DNA of 64,000 nt from an uncultured Gammaproteobacteria bacterium (GTDB lineage: Bacteria > Pseudomonadota > Gammaproteobacteria > Coxiellales > Coxiellaceae): NCBI GenBank assembly GCA_902581285.1, contig CACHNP010000007.1, positions 1 through 64,000 of the forward strand, read 5' to 3'. The notes beneath the pieces are model-generated. The model made no database searches. It was not told the DNA's origin and saw only the letters and a list, made by a program, of their open reading frames with translations. Of the stretch, positions 35,138 to 44,800 are shown in pieces. Made by a program: the position numbers and the translations under genes. Positions within the stretch are counted from its first letter, which is position 1. Each line of letters opens with the position of its first letter.

Positions 35138-36015
35138 TGCTCTTTTTAACAGCGCTGCAGCAGATGTTGTTATTTGCGCCTTTGTGTTTTGGGATTTATT
35201 TGACTTATCGAGTTATGCGCATTACCGACTTAACCGTGGAGGGAAGTTTTGTGTTTGGGGCTGCCATATTCGCGCGCTTGATGCAGAGTCATTACCACCA
35301 ATCTGAGGCTGTAATACTCGCTATATTAGGTGGCGGTGTTATTGGTTTGCTAGTAGCGCTGATGCAAAAGTACGGTAAACTGGATTCGCTTATCACCAGT
35401 ATTTTGGCTGTGTTTATGCTCTATAGTGTGAACTTCGAAGTAATGGGGCAGCCAAATATCAATTTGCTTTCAGTGTCAACTTTATTACAACGCTATCAAG
35501 CCGGTTCTTCGGTGCAATTAATTAGTGTATTGCTGTTCGTTGCGCTACTGTTAGTTGTGTTGTTTTCTTTATTAATGCGCTCACAGTTAGGTCTACACTT
35601 GCGCGTATTTGGCGAGAATTGTGCATTGCTTGGTGTTTTGGCAAAGAGTCGTTTGTTGGTATTGGTATTTGGGTTAGTTGTCAGTAATGGTTTGGCTGCA
35701 TTGAGTGGCGTTATGACGGCGCAAGTCAATGGCTATGCAGACATTAATATGGGTGTCGGTGTGGCTCTGACTGCGATTGGCTCGATGGTAGTTGGTTTAA
35801 CCTTGTTACGACAATATCAATTCAAGACGGCACGTTATCATTTTTTAATGGAGATAGGGGCGAGTTTGTTAGGTGTCTTATTGTATTTCCTGATTTTGAA
35901 TGTATTACTCCACTTTGGTTTAAATCCAATATTGATGAAATTGGTGTTGGGATTGTTGTTGTTTTTCTTTTTGTCAGCAGGCGGGCTTAATGCTCGGGAG
36001 GTCAAATATGTGTAA
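35134..36015 (+). CDS. trpY: ABC transporter permease (TrpY type)
   Basis: 293 residues, about eight membrane helices, of the branched-chain/BPD_transp_2 class (LTYRVMRITDLTVEGSFVFGA; LGLHLRVFGENCALLGVLAKSR). Homologues are annotated as tryptophan/tyrosine transport permeases. Start overlaps the binding protein by four bases; end overlaps the ATPase start by eight bases. Confidence 0.85.
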   Translation: MMLFLTALQQMLLFAPLCFGIYLTYRVMRITDLTVEGSFVFGAAIFARLMQSHYHQSEAVILAILGGGVIGLLVALMQKYGKLDSLITSILAVFMLYSVNFEVMGQPNINLLSVSTLLQRYQAGSSVQLISVLLFVALLLVVLFSLLMRSQLGLHLRVFGENCALLGVLAKSRLLVLVFGLVVSNGLAALSGVMTAQVNGYADINMGVGVALTAIGSMVVGLTLLRQYQFKTARYHFLMEIGASLLGVLLYFLILNVLLHFGLNPILMKLVLGLLLFFFLSAGGLNAREVKYV

Positions 36016-36730
36016 AACTATCTTGGAGTTAAAAAACGTGGACTGTGTAATCTCGGGTCGACAGATTTTGAATTCGATCAATATGCGAGTGTCAAAGCAT
36101 GAGATGATCGTGTTAATTGGCGCCAATGGCTCGGGTAAAAGCACTTTGTTGAATCTCATTGCCCGTCACCATACCGTTTCTCAAGGTCAAATCCTGTTTT
36201 CTGATCAGCCTTTAGAAAAAATACCGAGTACGCATTATGCCAGAGATGTCATATTGCTCTCGCAATCATCGGATCGAAATTTATGTTGTGGTCTGACAAT
36301 ACAAGAGCACGTTAAATTGTACTTGAATGGAAAAAAGAATGAAGAGCTAGAGCAGCATGGTTTGCCTGCGTATTTGGATCAATACAATAAAAAACTAAAA
36401 TATTATATTAATAGATCGATAGACAGTTTATCTGGAGGTGAAAAACAGTGCTTGGTATTGGCGTTGGTATTTCTTTGTGAGCCGAGACTTTTATTATTAG
36501 ATGAACATACTGCCGCGTTAGATCCGTACGCCCGTGACGAAGTGATGAAGATGACCAACCAGCACGTACGACGTAAGGGAATAGCTTGTGTTATGACATC
36601 ACATCACTTAGATCATGTGCATCAGTATGGTGATCGTGTGATTGCACTAAAGAATGGCCGTATATGTGCTTCAGTAGCAAATAGTGATTCTGTGTCTTTG
36701 AGCCATATTTTACAAGAATGTTATATGTAG
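36008..36730 (+). CDS. trpZ: ABC transporter ATP-binding protein (TrpZ type)
   Basis: 240 residues from ATG 36008 with SD GGGAGG, preferred over an earlier in-frame start at 35990. Walker A GANGSGKST, signature LSGGEKQ, Walker B LLLLDEHTAALDP, and the H-loop His in MTSHHLDHV. Powers the importer with the two preceding genes. Confidence 0.9.
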   Translation: MCKTILELKNVDCVISGRQILNSINMRVSKHEMIVLIGANGSGKSTLLNLIARHHTVSQGQILFSDQPLEKIPSTHYARDVILLSQSSDRNLCCGLTIQEHVKLYLNGKKNEELEQHGLPAYLDQYNKKLKYYINRSIDSLSGGEKQCLVLALVFLCEPRLLLLDEHTAALDPYARDEVMKMTNQHVRRKGIACVMTSHHLDHVHQYGDRVIALKNGRICASVANSDSVSLSHILQECYM

Positions 36731-36938
36731 TGTTTAATCAGGCTTGTTCTAAGCGCTTAAGCTATGAATTGTTATACAATAGAAAAATTAGGTACATTAC
36801 CTTATATATAAAAGCAAAGGACTGAGTTTTCTGTTACTGAAGACTTCATTTCAAGAGTAGTCTTTTGTTTTAAATATATGCAGAGTATGGTGGATTATAG
36901 GTAGTTACATAGGTTATGAACCAAGGAGAGGTCTCGGT
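36731..36938. other. intergenic region after the importer
   Basis: A weak hairpin AAGACT/AGTCTT (36840-36845, 36859-36864) followed by a T-rich stretch may act as a terminator. At the right end, AAGGAGAGG (36923-36931) is an excellent ribosome binding site, eight bases before ATG 36939. Confidence 0.45.
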
Positions 36939-37831
36939 ATGGTGATAGAAAAATTTTATTCAATTCAGGGTGTATTGCAGATTTTTTTTCTAAATTAGGT
37001 AAGTTTAATGAGAGTTTTCTTAGTGAAATGGTGAAGAAAATAAAACCATTTTTTAGGAGTGTGGATGAAGGTGCTATTGCTGATTTTCAAAAGAAACGTT
37101 TTTTAAAAATAACACAACGAATATTCTTATGTGTCCTAATTGGTTTTGTATTGCTGAGTGTTTGTCTTAATATTTTCGCAGCCCCAGAAAAAGTAATCAC
37201 AGTGTTTTATAACACAAGGTTTTTTATAGCGAAATATAAGATTCCAATTTTAATTCTATACCTCACTCCTTTTATTATAGGCTCTCTAACCTTTTTACTT
37301 AAATTTGGTATGTTTAGTATTATGTTTATATCAGTCTTATTGAGTAAATTACTGGGTTTTCTCATGTTGGTTTCTCATCTTGTATCATTCATTGTAGCCG
37401 CCATTTTATTCATTCCATTTTTATTTATTGAATGTTTGATTGCATTTCCTCGGAGGCTATTTCTTAGGGTTAAATCAGTATTAACTCCATCTTCCAAACT
37501 TGATTACGTGGGCGAGATGAATTTTACTTATAGATATTTGGGGCTCACGTTTATTACCATTATCGCTCTCCTTTATGTGTCGGGTATTGATCTCCAGGGA
37601 ACAGTACACAAATCTTTGTCTATAGCTTTTATAGTACTATGTCTTCATCCACTTATTGTTTCACTTTTTGTTATGATTAGTCGAATTTTGGGCATTAAAA
37701 ACTCAGTACGATTTGTACCAATGGTGCTAATCGCACTAATACCACTTGGTTATATCTTTTTTAACAAGAACCCGCTTTTATTAATACTAGGTTTCATTGT
37801 AGTCGATTATTCTCTTCGTAGATTAAAGTAA
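36939..37831 (+). pseudogene. membrane protein gene with a frameshift at a T8 run
   Basis: ATG 36939 has a very good SD but its frame stops after 19 codons at 36996-36998. The frame that encodes the main 267-residue product (ATG 37028-37831) is open upstream through the T8 run at 36982-36989; one more T would join them as MVIEKFYSIQGVLQIFF-SKLGKFNESFLSEMVKK. The 37028 start has no good SD of its own. The main product has about seven hydrophobic helices and no recognised family. Options: real frameshift, sequencing error, slippage, or simply initiation at 37028. Terminator at 37924-37946. Confidence 0.55.
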
Positions 37832-37923
37832 TTGGAGGATTATGCACAATCAGTCTTGATTGAGATCGTGTTTTCTTTATTCATTCATGACTGACGTGCT
37901 AATCACGGTGTCGTTATGATATG

Positions 37924-37950
37924 AAAGACGGTAATTAGCCGTCTTTTTTC
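37924..37950 (+). terminator. intrinsic terminator
   Basis: AAAGACGG / CCGTCTTT stem (37924-37931, 37939-37946) with TAATTAG loop and T run, about 90 bases after the membrane protein stop. Confidence 0.85.
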
Positions 37951-38333
37951 AGTTTTAAGGAAATCTGTTTATGATTGACTTCTAGAGGCTAATCAATTAT
38001 CAGACTCGAGTTATTTTCATTGAGTGTGCTGTCTAGATTGGTATAGGTATGGTTGAGGATGCGTGTGGTCTTTACAAATTACTTATGCTTATTTTCTTGG
38101 TTCAATCCTATTTATCTATTTTTTTACGCTAATTTCCCATCGTTTATCGATTTATTTTGCATATGCATTAAAATATTCTTTTTCATTGAATGTTGCAACG
38201 TAATTAATGTAAATTTTTTAATAAGCCTCTGTATTTAAATGATTTAAAAAATTTGACTTTTTATCTTTTTATACTATATTTATCTGTGAAAGATATACAA
38301 AAGGTATGTTTTAGTAAAAACAAGGGGGTAGGT
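37951..38333. other. 383-bp AT-rich intergenic stretch
   Basis: T-rich; open frames here are low-complexity hydrophobic runs (Phe/Ile/Leu/Cys) without ribosome binding sites and are judged spurious. It presumably contains the promoter of the small secreted-protein gene, whose SD AAGGGGG is at the right end. Confidence 0.4.
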
Positions 38334-38750
38334 ATGAAACTACGAACAAAAAATATATTAGCCGCTGCTGTTTTTTTCTCAATGAGTCTTGGCACGTATG
38401 CTGGCGTCGATGATACTATAGATTGCATAGATAGTCATATGGGAAATATAGTAAGTAACATCGATGCATTGCAAGCTTTTTCAGATTCAGAAGATAATAT
38501 GTCTGGACCAGACGTTTATGATTATTTTGACGAGGATACAAATACTCTTACTCAAGAGAAATTGACGGAATACATTGCCGATTTTGACGAACATAAGCGT
38601 TCTATTGATGGCGTATCTTCGGCTGCTACTAGTCTTGCGGCAATAAAAATATGTACCTGGCAATTTTGTACTGAGATCACAGAAAATTATGATGATGGCA
38701 CTGTCCTACAAAAATGCTTGGATGATATGAGTGAAAGTCTCGATTTTTAA
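38334..38750 (+). CDS. small secreted acidic protein
   Basis: 138 residues from ATG 38334, chosen for SD AAGGGGG and because it gives a proper signal peptide (MKLRTKNILAAAVFFSMSLG, cleavage near TYAG). The mature part is acidic, helical and has four cysteines (DCIDS, ICTW, FCTE, KCLDD) that could form two disulfides. Family unknown. Monocistronic: followed by a terminator. Confidence 0.65.
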   Translation: MKLRTKNILAAAVFFSMSLGTYAGVDDTIDCIDSHMGNIVSNIDALQAFSDSEDNMSGPDVYDYFDEDTNTLTQEKLTEYIADFDEHKRSIDGVSSAATSLAAIKICTWQFCTEITENYDDGTVLQKCLDDMSESLDF

Positions 38751-38799
38751 TGTCTTTTTCGACATTTAGATCTTATTTCCTTTTTTATCTTTTTTAATT

Positions 38800-38827
38800 A
38801 AAGACGGCACCGAGTCGTCTTTTTTTA
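38800..38827 (+). terminator. intrinsic terminator
   Basis: AAAGACG / CGTCTTT stem (38800-38806, 38816-38822) followed by T residues, about 50 bases after the secreted-protein stop. Confidence 0.75.
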
Positions 38828-39104
38828 TTTAGATAAGCACATCTTCTTAAGCTCTGATAAATATATGTAAAGATGATAAATAATAAGTCGATTAATGGAT
38901 ATAGTTCGATGCGCACGAATAATACCTCACTATATCATTTCGTCACTACTCTCTCGCATTCTAATGAACTGCATTATATCAAAATTTAATCTCGCTCTGT
39001 TCTTGATTAAATATTGCTCATGCCGATCTTTTTTTTTGTCAATTTGTCAATGAGAAGGTTTTGATTTATGATTTTCATTTGTTTACTTGATATGGAGATT
39101 TATA
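38828..39104. other. intergenic stretch before the second secreted-protein gene
   Basis: AT-rich, no supported gene. GGAG (39093-39097 region) serves the next start. Confidence 0.4.
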
Positions 39105-39548
39105 ATGCAAAAACAACTTCTAATCCTAAGCATGTCTTTACTGACATCGCTAGCTGTTTATTCTGAGACCATAACTTATACTGTGAAAAACAATTCCAAC
39201 TCTGATTTCACCATAAAATGGCCTCTGGGTTGTACATCAAATTTATATGCTAGAACAGGTTCCTATGTTAGTTGCACGAACATGAATATGCCTGGCGTAA
39301 TTGCCGCAAAAACGACGGTTGTGTGTAGCGTGGTTAAGTCTGGCTTCCCCATAGCGTGTTTAGGGCGTCAGCCTTGCCCGGTACAATTATTTCCTAATGA
39401 TGCGTGCTCAGGTGATGATGTGGCGTCAAACGATGTCAGTTACGATGGTACGTTTAGTCAAACAACAAATACCCCTGGGTCAAAATATCATGTCAGTAGT
39501 GTAGGGAGCACCGTAACGATTAATACAGCCTCAAATAATTCGTTTTAA
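39105..39548 (+). CDS. small secreted Cys/Thr-rich protein
   Basis: 147 residues from ATG 39105 (SD GGAG); an upstream ATG at 39087 is less likely. Signal peptide about residues 1-20 (LLILSMSLLTSLAVYSE). The mature part is beta-rich with seven Cys (LGCTSN, VSCTN, VVCSV, IACLG, QPCPV, DACSG) and Asn/Ser/Thr abundance, compatible with a disulfide-bonded beta domain. Family unknown. Its stop overlaps the convergent FadL gene by four bases. Confidence 0.65.
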   Translation: MQKQLLILSMSLLTSLAVYSETITYTVKNNSNSDFTIKWPLGCTSNLYARTGSYVSCTNMNMPGVIAAKTTVVCSVVKSGFPIACLGRQPCPVQLFPNDACSGDDVASNDVSYDGTFSQTTNTPGSKYHVSSVGSTVTINTASNNSF

Positions 39549-40762
39549 AATGACTTGGATACCTGTAACCCAATGGTATTCACAGAAGACCGTGATGCTC
39601 CATGGAGACTGACCTTACTTGGTGTTCCTGGGTAATGAATAACGTAGCCTCCATTGAGCACGCTTTCGGGTAGAAATATATGAGCCAGTCCAATATCAGC
39701 GCTCCATCCTTTGGTTGAATTGATATGGTATCCCGTCGATAACGTTAGGTGATTAGCATCAGGTGAACGAACATCCCTGTGATTTTGATTTGTTGGTGTC
39801 TCATCAAAACCAAGACCAAACTTAATAACAGCGCCATTATTAAGGATGAAGTTGGCCCCCGCAGATAGGTTCACTGTGTTGCGAAAATCAACCGTTTGCG
39901 AGGCGTCCCCATGCAGCACAGTATTGTGTATCCACAGTTGTTTATATGAGCTCCATTGCGTGTAGAAGATACTTGTCATTAAACTCAAGTGGGGATTGAC
40001 GTCATGATTATAACTTAGCATTGTTGTGGCTGGTAACGGCAGGGCAAGTGTTGCTATGGTTGATTGTGATGGGTCGTAGCTAATGGTTGATTTACCTTTT
40101 GTGTGCATGGTGGTTGCTGACCGATAGGATAGTCCTATGCGATTTTGTGGATTTATCTGTGCCAAAAATCCGACATTGATATCTTCAGCGTAGCCACTCA
40201 GCTTATTGGATAACAGGGAGTTATTCCACATGAATTGACCGTACATGACATTGATGCCCGCGCCTACACTGTATTTTTGACTCAGTTTATAAGTCAGGCT
40301 TGGGTTTAGGTTAATAACGCCGATTTTAGTGGTTGTGGCGTAATCTGCTAGTTGTGAGTCTGCTGCGTACTCAACATCGGCCCCATATGGTGTTGTTAGG
40401 CCAGCTGCAAGTGTCCACTTATCATTGATGGGTAAAACGACGTGTATATTTGGTGTGGCGTTTTGGCTACCGCCAATGACATCCTGAGTTGTTGGCTGTA
40501 TACCGTATTGACCTCCTTTTTCAAACAATGTTTTAAATTGATAACCATTTGCACTGATGCTGATCTCTGGTCGGTGTAATAATACGGTTACAGCTGGATT
40601 GTAGAATTCAGCCGCAGCTGAATCGGCATTAGCGGCAGCGCCGGCATGATTGTTGCCAATAGAAGCGGTATCCTCATCCCAGACTTGAAATGCACTGGCA
40701 AATGAAGTTTGTTGCATTAAGAGAGTAGAAAGAAAACAGAAGACAGTGTATTTACTTTTCAT
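39545..40762 (-). CDS. fadL: FadL/OmpP1 family outer-membrane transporter
   Basis: 405 residues from ATG 40762, which gives a signal peptide ending FASA; a longer frame starts at 40831. The mature N-terminus AFQVWDEDTASIGNNHAGAA is the FadL hatch signature, followed by AEFYNPAV. The barrel ends LQVSKSF with terminal Phe. The family carries long-chain fatty acids or hydrophobic compounds across the outer membrane. Single gene; RBS weak. Confidence 0.9.
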   Translation of the reverse strand: MKSKYTVFCFLSTLLMQQTSFASAFQVWDEDTASIGNNHAGAAANADSAAAEFYNPAVTVLLHRPEISISANGYQFKTLFEKGGQYGIQPTTQDVIGGSQNATPNIHVVLPINDKWTLAAGLTTPYGADVEYAADSQLADYATTTKIGVINLNPSLTYKLSQKYSVGAGINVMYGQFMWNNSLLSNKLSGYAEDINVGFLAQINPQNRIGLSYRSATTMHTKGKSTISYDPSQSTIATLALPLPATTMLSYNHDVNPHLSLMTSIFYTQWSSYKQLWIHNTVLHGDASQTVDFRNTVNLSAGANFILNNGAVIKFGLGFDETPTNQNHRDVRSPDANHLTLSTGYHINSTKGWSADIGLAHIFLPESVLNGGYVIHYPGTPSKVSLHGASRSSVNTIGLQVSKSF

Positions 40763-41086
40763 AAGTTGATTAGATTTGTATTTAAAAAAGCTATCGTACC
40801 TTTGTTTGAGACTAATATCAATTCTAGGCAACAGAGTGCTTATTTACCTAATGTATGGGTTTGATAGACAGAAGGGCATCTAATTTGTTTTGTTGTCATT
40901 TAGAGGTGGTTAAGATCAATGATGAAAAATGGAAGATATGGATGACCTCATGTTTTGCTTGTCTCATCTTAGTCTGGTTGATCTTTTTTAATAATAGATA
41001 AAAGCTATTATTGTTATAATTTTTTTATATTTTAACTTATCTATGAGTTTTGTTACCCTGGTTTTGAATTAACAAAGGAGGTATCC
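40763..41086. other. 324-bp AT-rich divergent region
   Basis: Contains the divergent promoters for fadL and the duplicated-domain gene. Short frames of about 20 codons are present, but none has a ribosome binding site. AAAGGAGG at the right end is the SD for the next gene. Confidence 0.4.
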
Positions 41087-41761
41087 ATGAGAAAGACATA
41101 TAAAACGTTTGGAGAAAAATGGTATAATGAAAGTTCAGACCAGAACCTTGAAAAATATAAAGAATTTCGTCGTGAATTGTATAAGTCCATATATCGTACT
41201 AACTTAACTACAGTTTTCTTTTATAGACCTATTGACCTGTATAAATTCATGTTTGAATCACGGGTTAAAAAATTATTTAATGATAACCCATCATTTAAAG
41301 AGCAGTTTAGAAGTAACTACAATCCTGGATTTTTGGGCGGATACTTTGCTAATCAAGTCCCAGCCTTGGAACATATTATAGAGAGAACAATAAAATATCC
41401 ACGAAGTGCGACAGCAAAAGCGCTATACAATATGATCGAAGAAAAAGAAGATAAATTAAATTTGATAAAGATGGGTGATAGTTTGAAGATGACCGATGTT
41501 ACGGGCAAGATTACACGGGTTAAGGAATTATTCTCCGACGATGTAAGTTTTACTAAGCAATTTAGATCATACTACAAGCCCGGGTTTTTTGGAGGGTTCT
41601 TTGCTAACCGAGTCCCAACCGTTGATAATGTTATAGCAAGAACAATAGAGCACCGTCAAAGTGCGACAGCGAAAGCGCTATATGACATGATTGATAAAAA
41701 GAGGACGATAGGAGGTAGTTTGCGGTTAACCAATGGAGCTCGCACTATCATAACAATATAG
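41087..41761 (+). CDS. protein with an 85-residue internal duplication
   Basis: 224 residues with a near-consensus SD AAAGGAGG. After a 59-residue basic, aromatic N-terminus there are two copies of one unit: 60-144 and 145-220. Shared blocks are FRSNYNPGFLGGYFANQVP versus FRSYYKPGFFGGFFANRVP, and SATAKALYNMI versus SATAKALYDMI; the period is exactly 85. The product is strongly basic, with no signal peptide. Unknown family; conserved Gly/aromatic and Ser-Ala-Thr blocks mark probable functional sites. No partner gene adjacent on the same strand. Confidence 0.75.
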   Translation: MRKTYKTFGEKWYNESSDQNLEKYKEFRRELYKSIYRTNLTTVFFYRPIDLYKFMFESRVKKLFNDNPSFKEQFRSNYNPGFLGGYFANQVPALEHIIERTIKYPRSATAKALYNMIEEKEDKLNLIKMGDSLKMTDVTGKITRVKELFSDDVSFTKQFRSYYKPGFFGGFFANRVPTVDNVIARTIEHRQSATAKALYDMIDKKRTIGGSLRLTNGARTIITI

Positions 41762-41874
41762 TATCAGGGGGGGGATTACACTTGGGTCGATATTTAGTTA
41801 TGTGATGACACTTGAGAGTGTGTTGTGTTTCTATTCTCGCCCTGAGTGCGTTTGATATTGACATGGTGATGACT

Positions 41875-44800
41875 TTATCGATGGCAGTAACTTGGATAGT
41901 ATGCTGGTGGTATGTAATTTAGCATTTTATTCCTGTTGGATTCAGTGAGTAGGTCACAGATAGCTTGAATGGATTGGGCCGCAGGTGAATCTTGCTCATT
42001 AATGTCGCTTGGTATTTGGTTTCGTAGCGTATTTATTTCTACAATCAGCTCATTTAAATCCTCATCGAGGTTGCCATTATCGTTACTGAGCCCCCCAATT
42101 TCTCTGATTGACTTAATGATACTTAGAAAGGTGTTACGGTAACTAACTGACTGTGAGACTCCTTTTTTGTGATAGCCCCAGAATAGCTTTACCTCCTTAC
42201 GTGTTTTCTTGTTAAGATGAGAACGGATTAAAAAATCTAAGCTCTCTAATTCGATTTGAATTTTTGACTTAAAATCTACTCGCTTTTTAATAATTTTAGT
42301 CTTATTAAATTTATCTGATAATATATCGCTTCTGCAATTTTCAAATAAATTAAAGTGAATTCTCAGACTTTTGTTGTATGTTTCCTCACTGTAGGAGGTG
42401 AGAGAGGAAACAATTCTATCTGCTGATGTTGGCTTAATAGCATTTGTCAACACGGTTTCCGTAGGACGGGCATTCTCAATATGAGTTCGGTGTTTAGTTT
42501 CTGGGGTGAGCTTTTTTTCTTCGCTTCTTTTTTTAAGTATCTTCTTTATTGCTGCGACATTATTATTTATGTGATTTTTTGGCTTTACTGTGAAAAAGTA
42601 GATTGCTTTAAAAAGGATAAAAATCGAAAGTGTTTTCATTAATAGGTGGGCTGATAATAAACTCATTGTATCTTCAAATGGTGAGGTATGCATGTGTGAC
42701 TTAAGGTGCGCGTATGGGTAAAATATCGAACCACCGTCTTGTGTGATAAAAAAATGAGGCAAAATAACACTTTGTAACAAGCCGAAAAATGTATCTTGAA
42801 TCTGTGAAAGATAAGTTGGTGTTGGGTGGCTTGATTGTGAAAATATAATCTCCCATTGATGAATGCGGTCTAAGATACTTTGCTTACACATCTGTTTAAG
42901 TTGTATAGTTGTGGCTGATGTTGGTGACGACACGATCTCATGCAATGATTGTAGTGTGTCATTAGCCAATATGTGAAACTGTGTATTTTCAATGGTGCTT
43001 CTCTTTGTTTCAAGTATCGAATAAATATTGGCTATGTTTTCTTTTGTAAAATTAATTTTCTCATTCATTACAATATCAAAATAAGTTAATAAAAATGTAT
43101 CTATATCAGTAATTGATAAGAAAGCCAGGTAACTCTCCAATGAGTTTGGTAACTTCTCGGCTTGTGTTACACCTAATTTTGAATAGTAATCATTGTGAGT
43201 GACATGTGCCATTATAATACTTAGTAGGCTGAATTCATGTCTCAACTGAATGATATCATTTTTTGCTGTCTTCATTTCGACTAAAACTTTCGTAGTTTGT
43301 ATGATTTTAATCAGTACAGCTTTAATGGAATTTGCGCCTAAAAAGTCACTTAAAAAAGACGTTGATTTGGTCTGGTCTTTCTTGCTAAATGATGACACCA
43401 CAGTGAGGCTTTTCTCAAGAAAGTGGATTGCAATACTGGGTGTCAATGAATTTGTTTTTATAATCATATTCATTACATGCCCGGTGACAAACTTGGCCAT
43501 TACCTGGTTTTTGATTTTTTCAGGTGTGTGTTTTTCATTATTAATGATGTTGCTAGATTTTTCTTTAAACCTGTTTAGTGGCTCTTTACTTGCTTCGTTG
43601 ATCAGATTTCTTAGGATTCTTGTTTTTAGTATTGGAAATAGGAAATCAATGAATGGTGATAGTGGTAGGACATGTAGTAGCTCACCCATCATGGTATTGA
43701 TTAGTGTTATACATGATTTTTCAAGGCTAATTTCTCGGTTGTGGCCAAGCGCACGATGGCAAGTTCTGCTTAATTCATAATCACCTTCGGTAAATGTACT
43801 AAATTCCGCGTTTTTGATTAAAAGTTCATTGCTATACCTAAGTCCCTGTTGAGCATAAGTGCTTTCTAGTATGGAATGTATGTGAAGTGCGATTAGTTTA
43901 AGTGATATTGAATTTTCATGACTAAAACTATTCCAGTCGAATTTATTTAGCCTGTCATCATTACCGATATTAATGTTGCGAATTAAGTGAACTGTATTGA
44001 TAATAGTGTCAATAAGAATGAATCGAGGTAATTGTGATAAGTGGATGAGAAACAACGTATGGATGAGAGGCAGGTTTATAGTGATGACATACGGAACGCG
44101 CTTATTTATGTGAAATTCACTTTTACTAAGGTGGCGTGATATTGCTTGTGTCCATTTATTTTGTGCCACAATATTGAAGACGGGCTCTATAAATGAAAAA
44201 TCATCATCACTATTTTTTCCTGTCTTTTGAGAGGTTCTTGAAATATTGAGGTTGAGTTCTTGGCTTTTATTCTTTGTGTTATGTCGGTTATCACGTCTTA
44301 GGTAGGTCGATTTGGGTTGAATAATTTGTTGTCGCGGTAGGGGCAGCTGTGAATTAAGCCAGATATCCGCTTCTAATAATTTTTTTAATGAAGGTGTTTT
44401 TAACTCGTTACCTGGGGCAATTGTATTTGTCATTTTTATCAATAGAATTAGTTTTTTCTCAATATCATTATTTTCACTGTACTTAGTATATGTGGATCCT
44501 GATCGCTGTAATACAATTTCAGGTGAAAATAAAAGATTTAAAAAGGTGAAGAAAGATACTGTCAGTGCAGTCTCTGCTGAGTAGTATTGTGTTACTGAGA
44601 ACTGTTCGCTCGATACTTGTTTAGCTATAGTGATCAGAGACTCAAAAGAATTTAAAACATGTAGCATGTCTTTGGGTTTGGTTCTAACTTGTCCCTTCTT
44701 TACAGAAAAAATGATATGTGAAAGTGCGGAAATTGCATATGCTGCCGCCATGAAATTTGTATCAACAATAGAGGCTTGTAAGATTGTTAAGGACCTAACT

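Noticed and set aside
34160-36730. Reading the three-gene ABC importer as a general branched-chain amino acid system
   Set aside because: Only one permease, one ATPase and a lipoprotein of ABC_sub_bind type, linked to trpR; Liv systems have two permeases and two ATPases.
38053-38238. 61-codon Phe/Ile/Cys-rich frame
   Set aside because: TTG start, no SD, low-complexity product of AT-rich DNA.
38800-38822. GGCACCGAGTCG in a terminator hairpin, identical to part of a type II CRISPR tracrRNA 3' hairpin
   Set aside because: Only 12 bases match. The element is an ordinary terminator after a secreted-protein gene, and no cas gene, repeat array or anti-repeat is seen.
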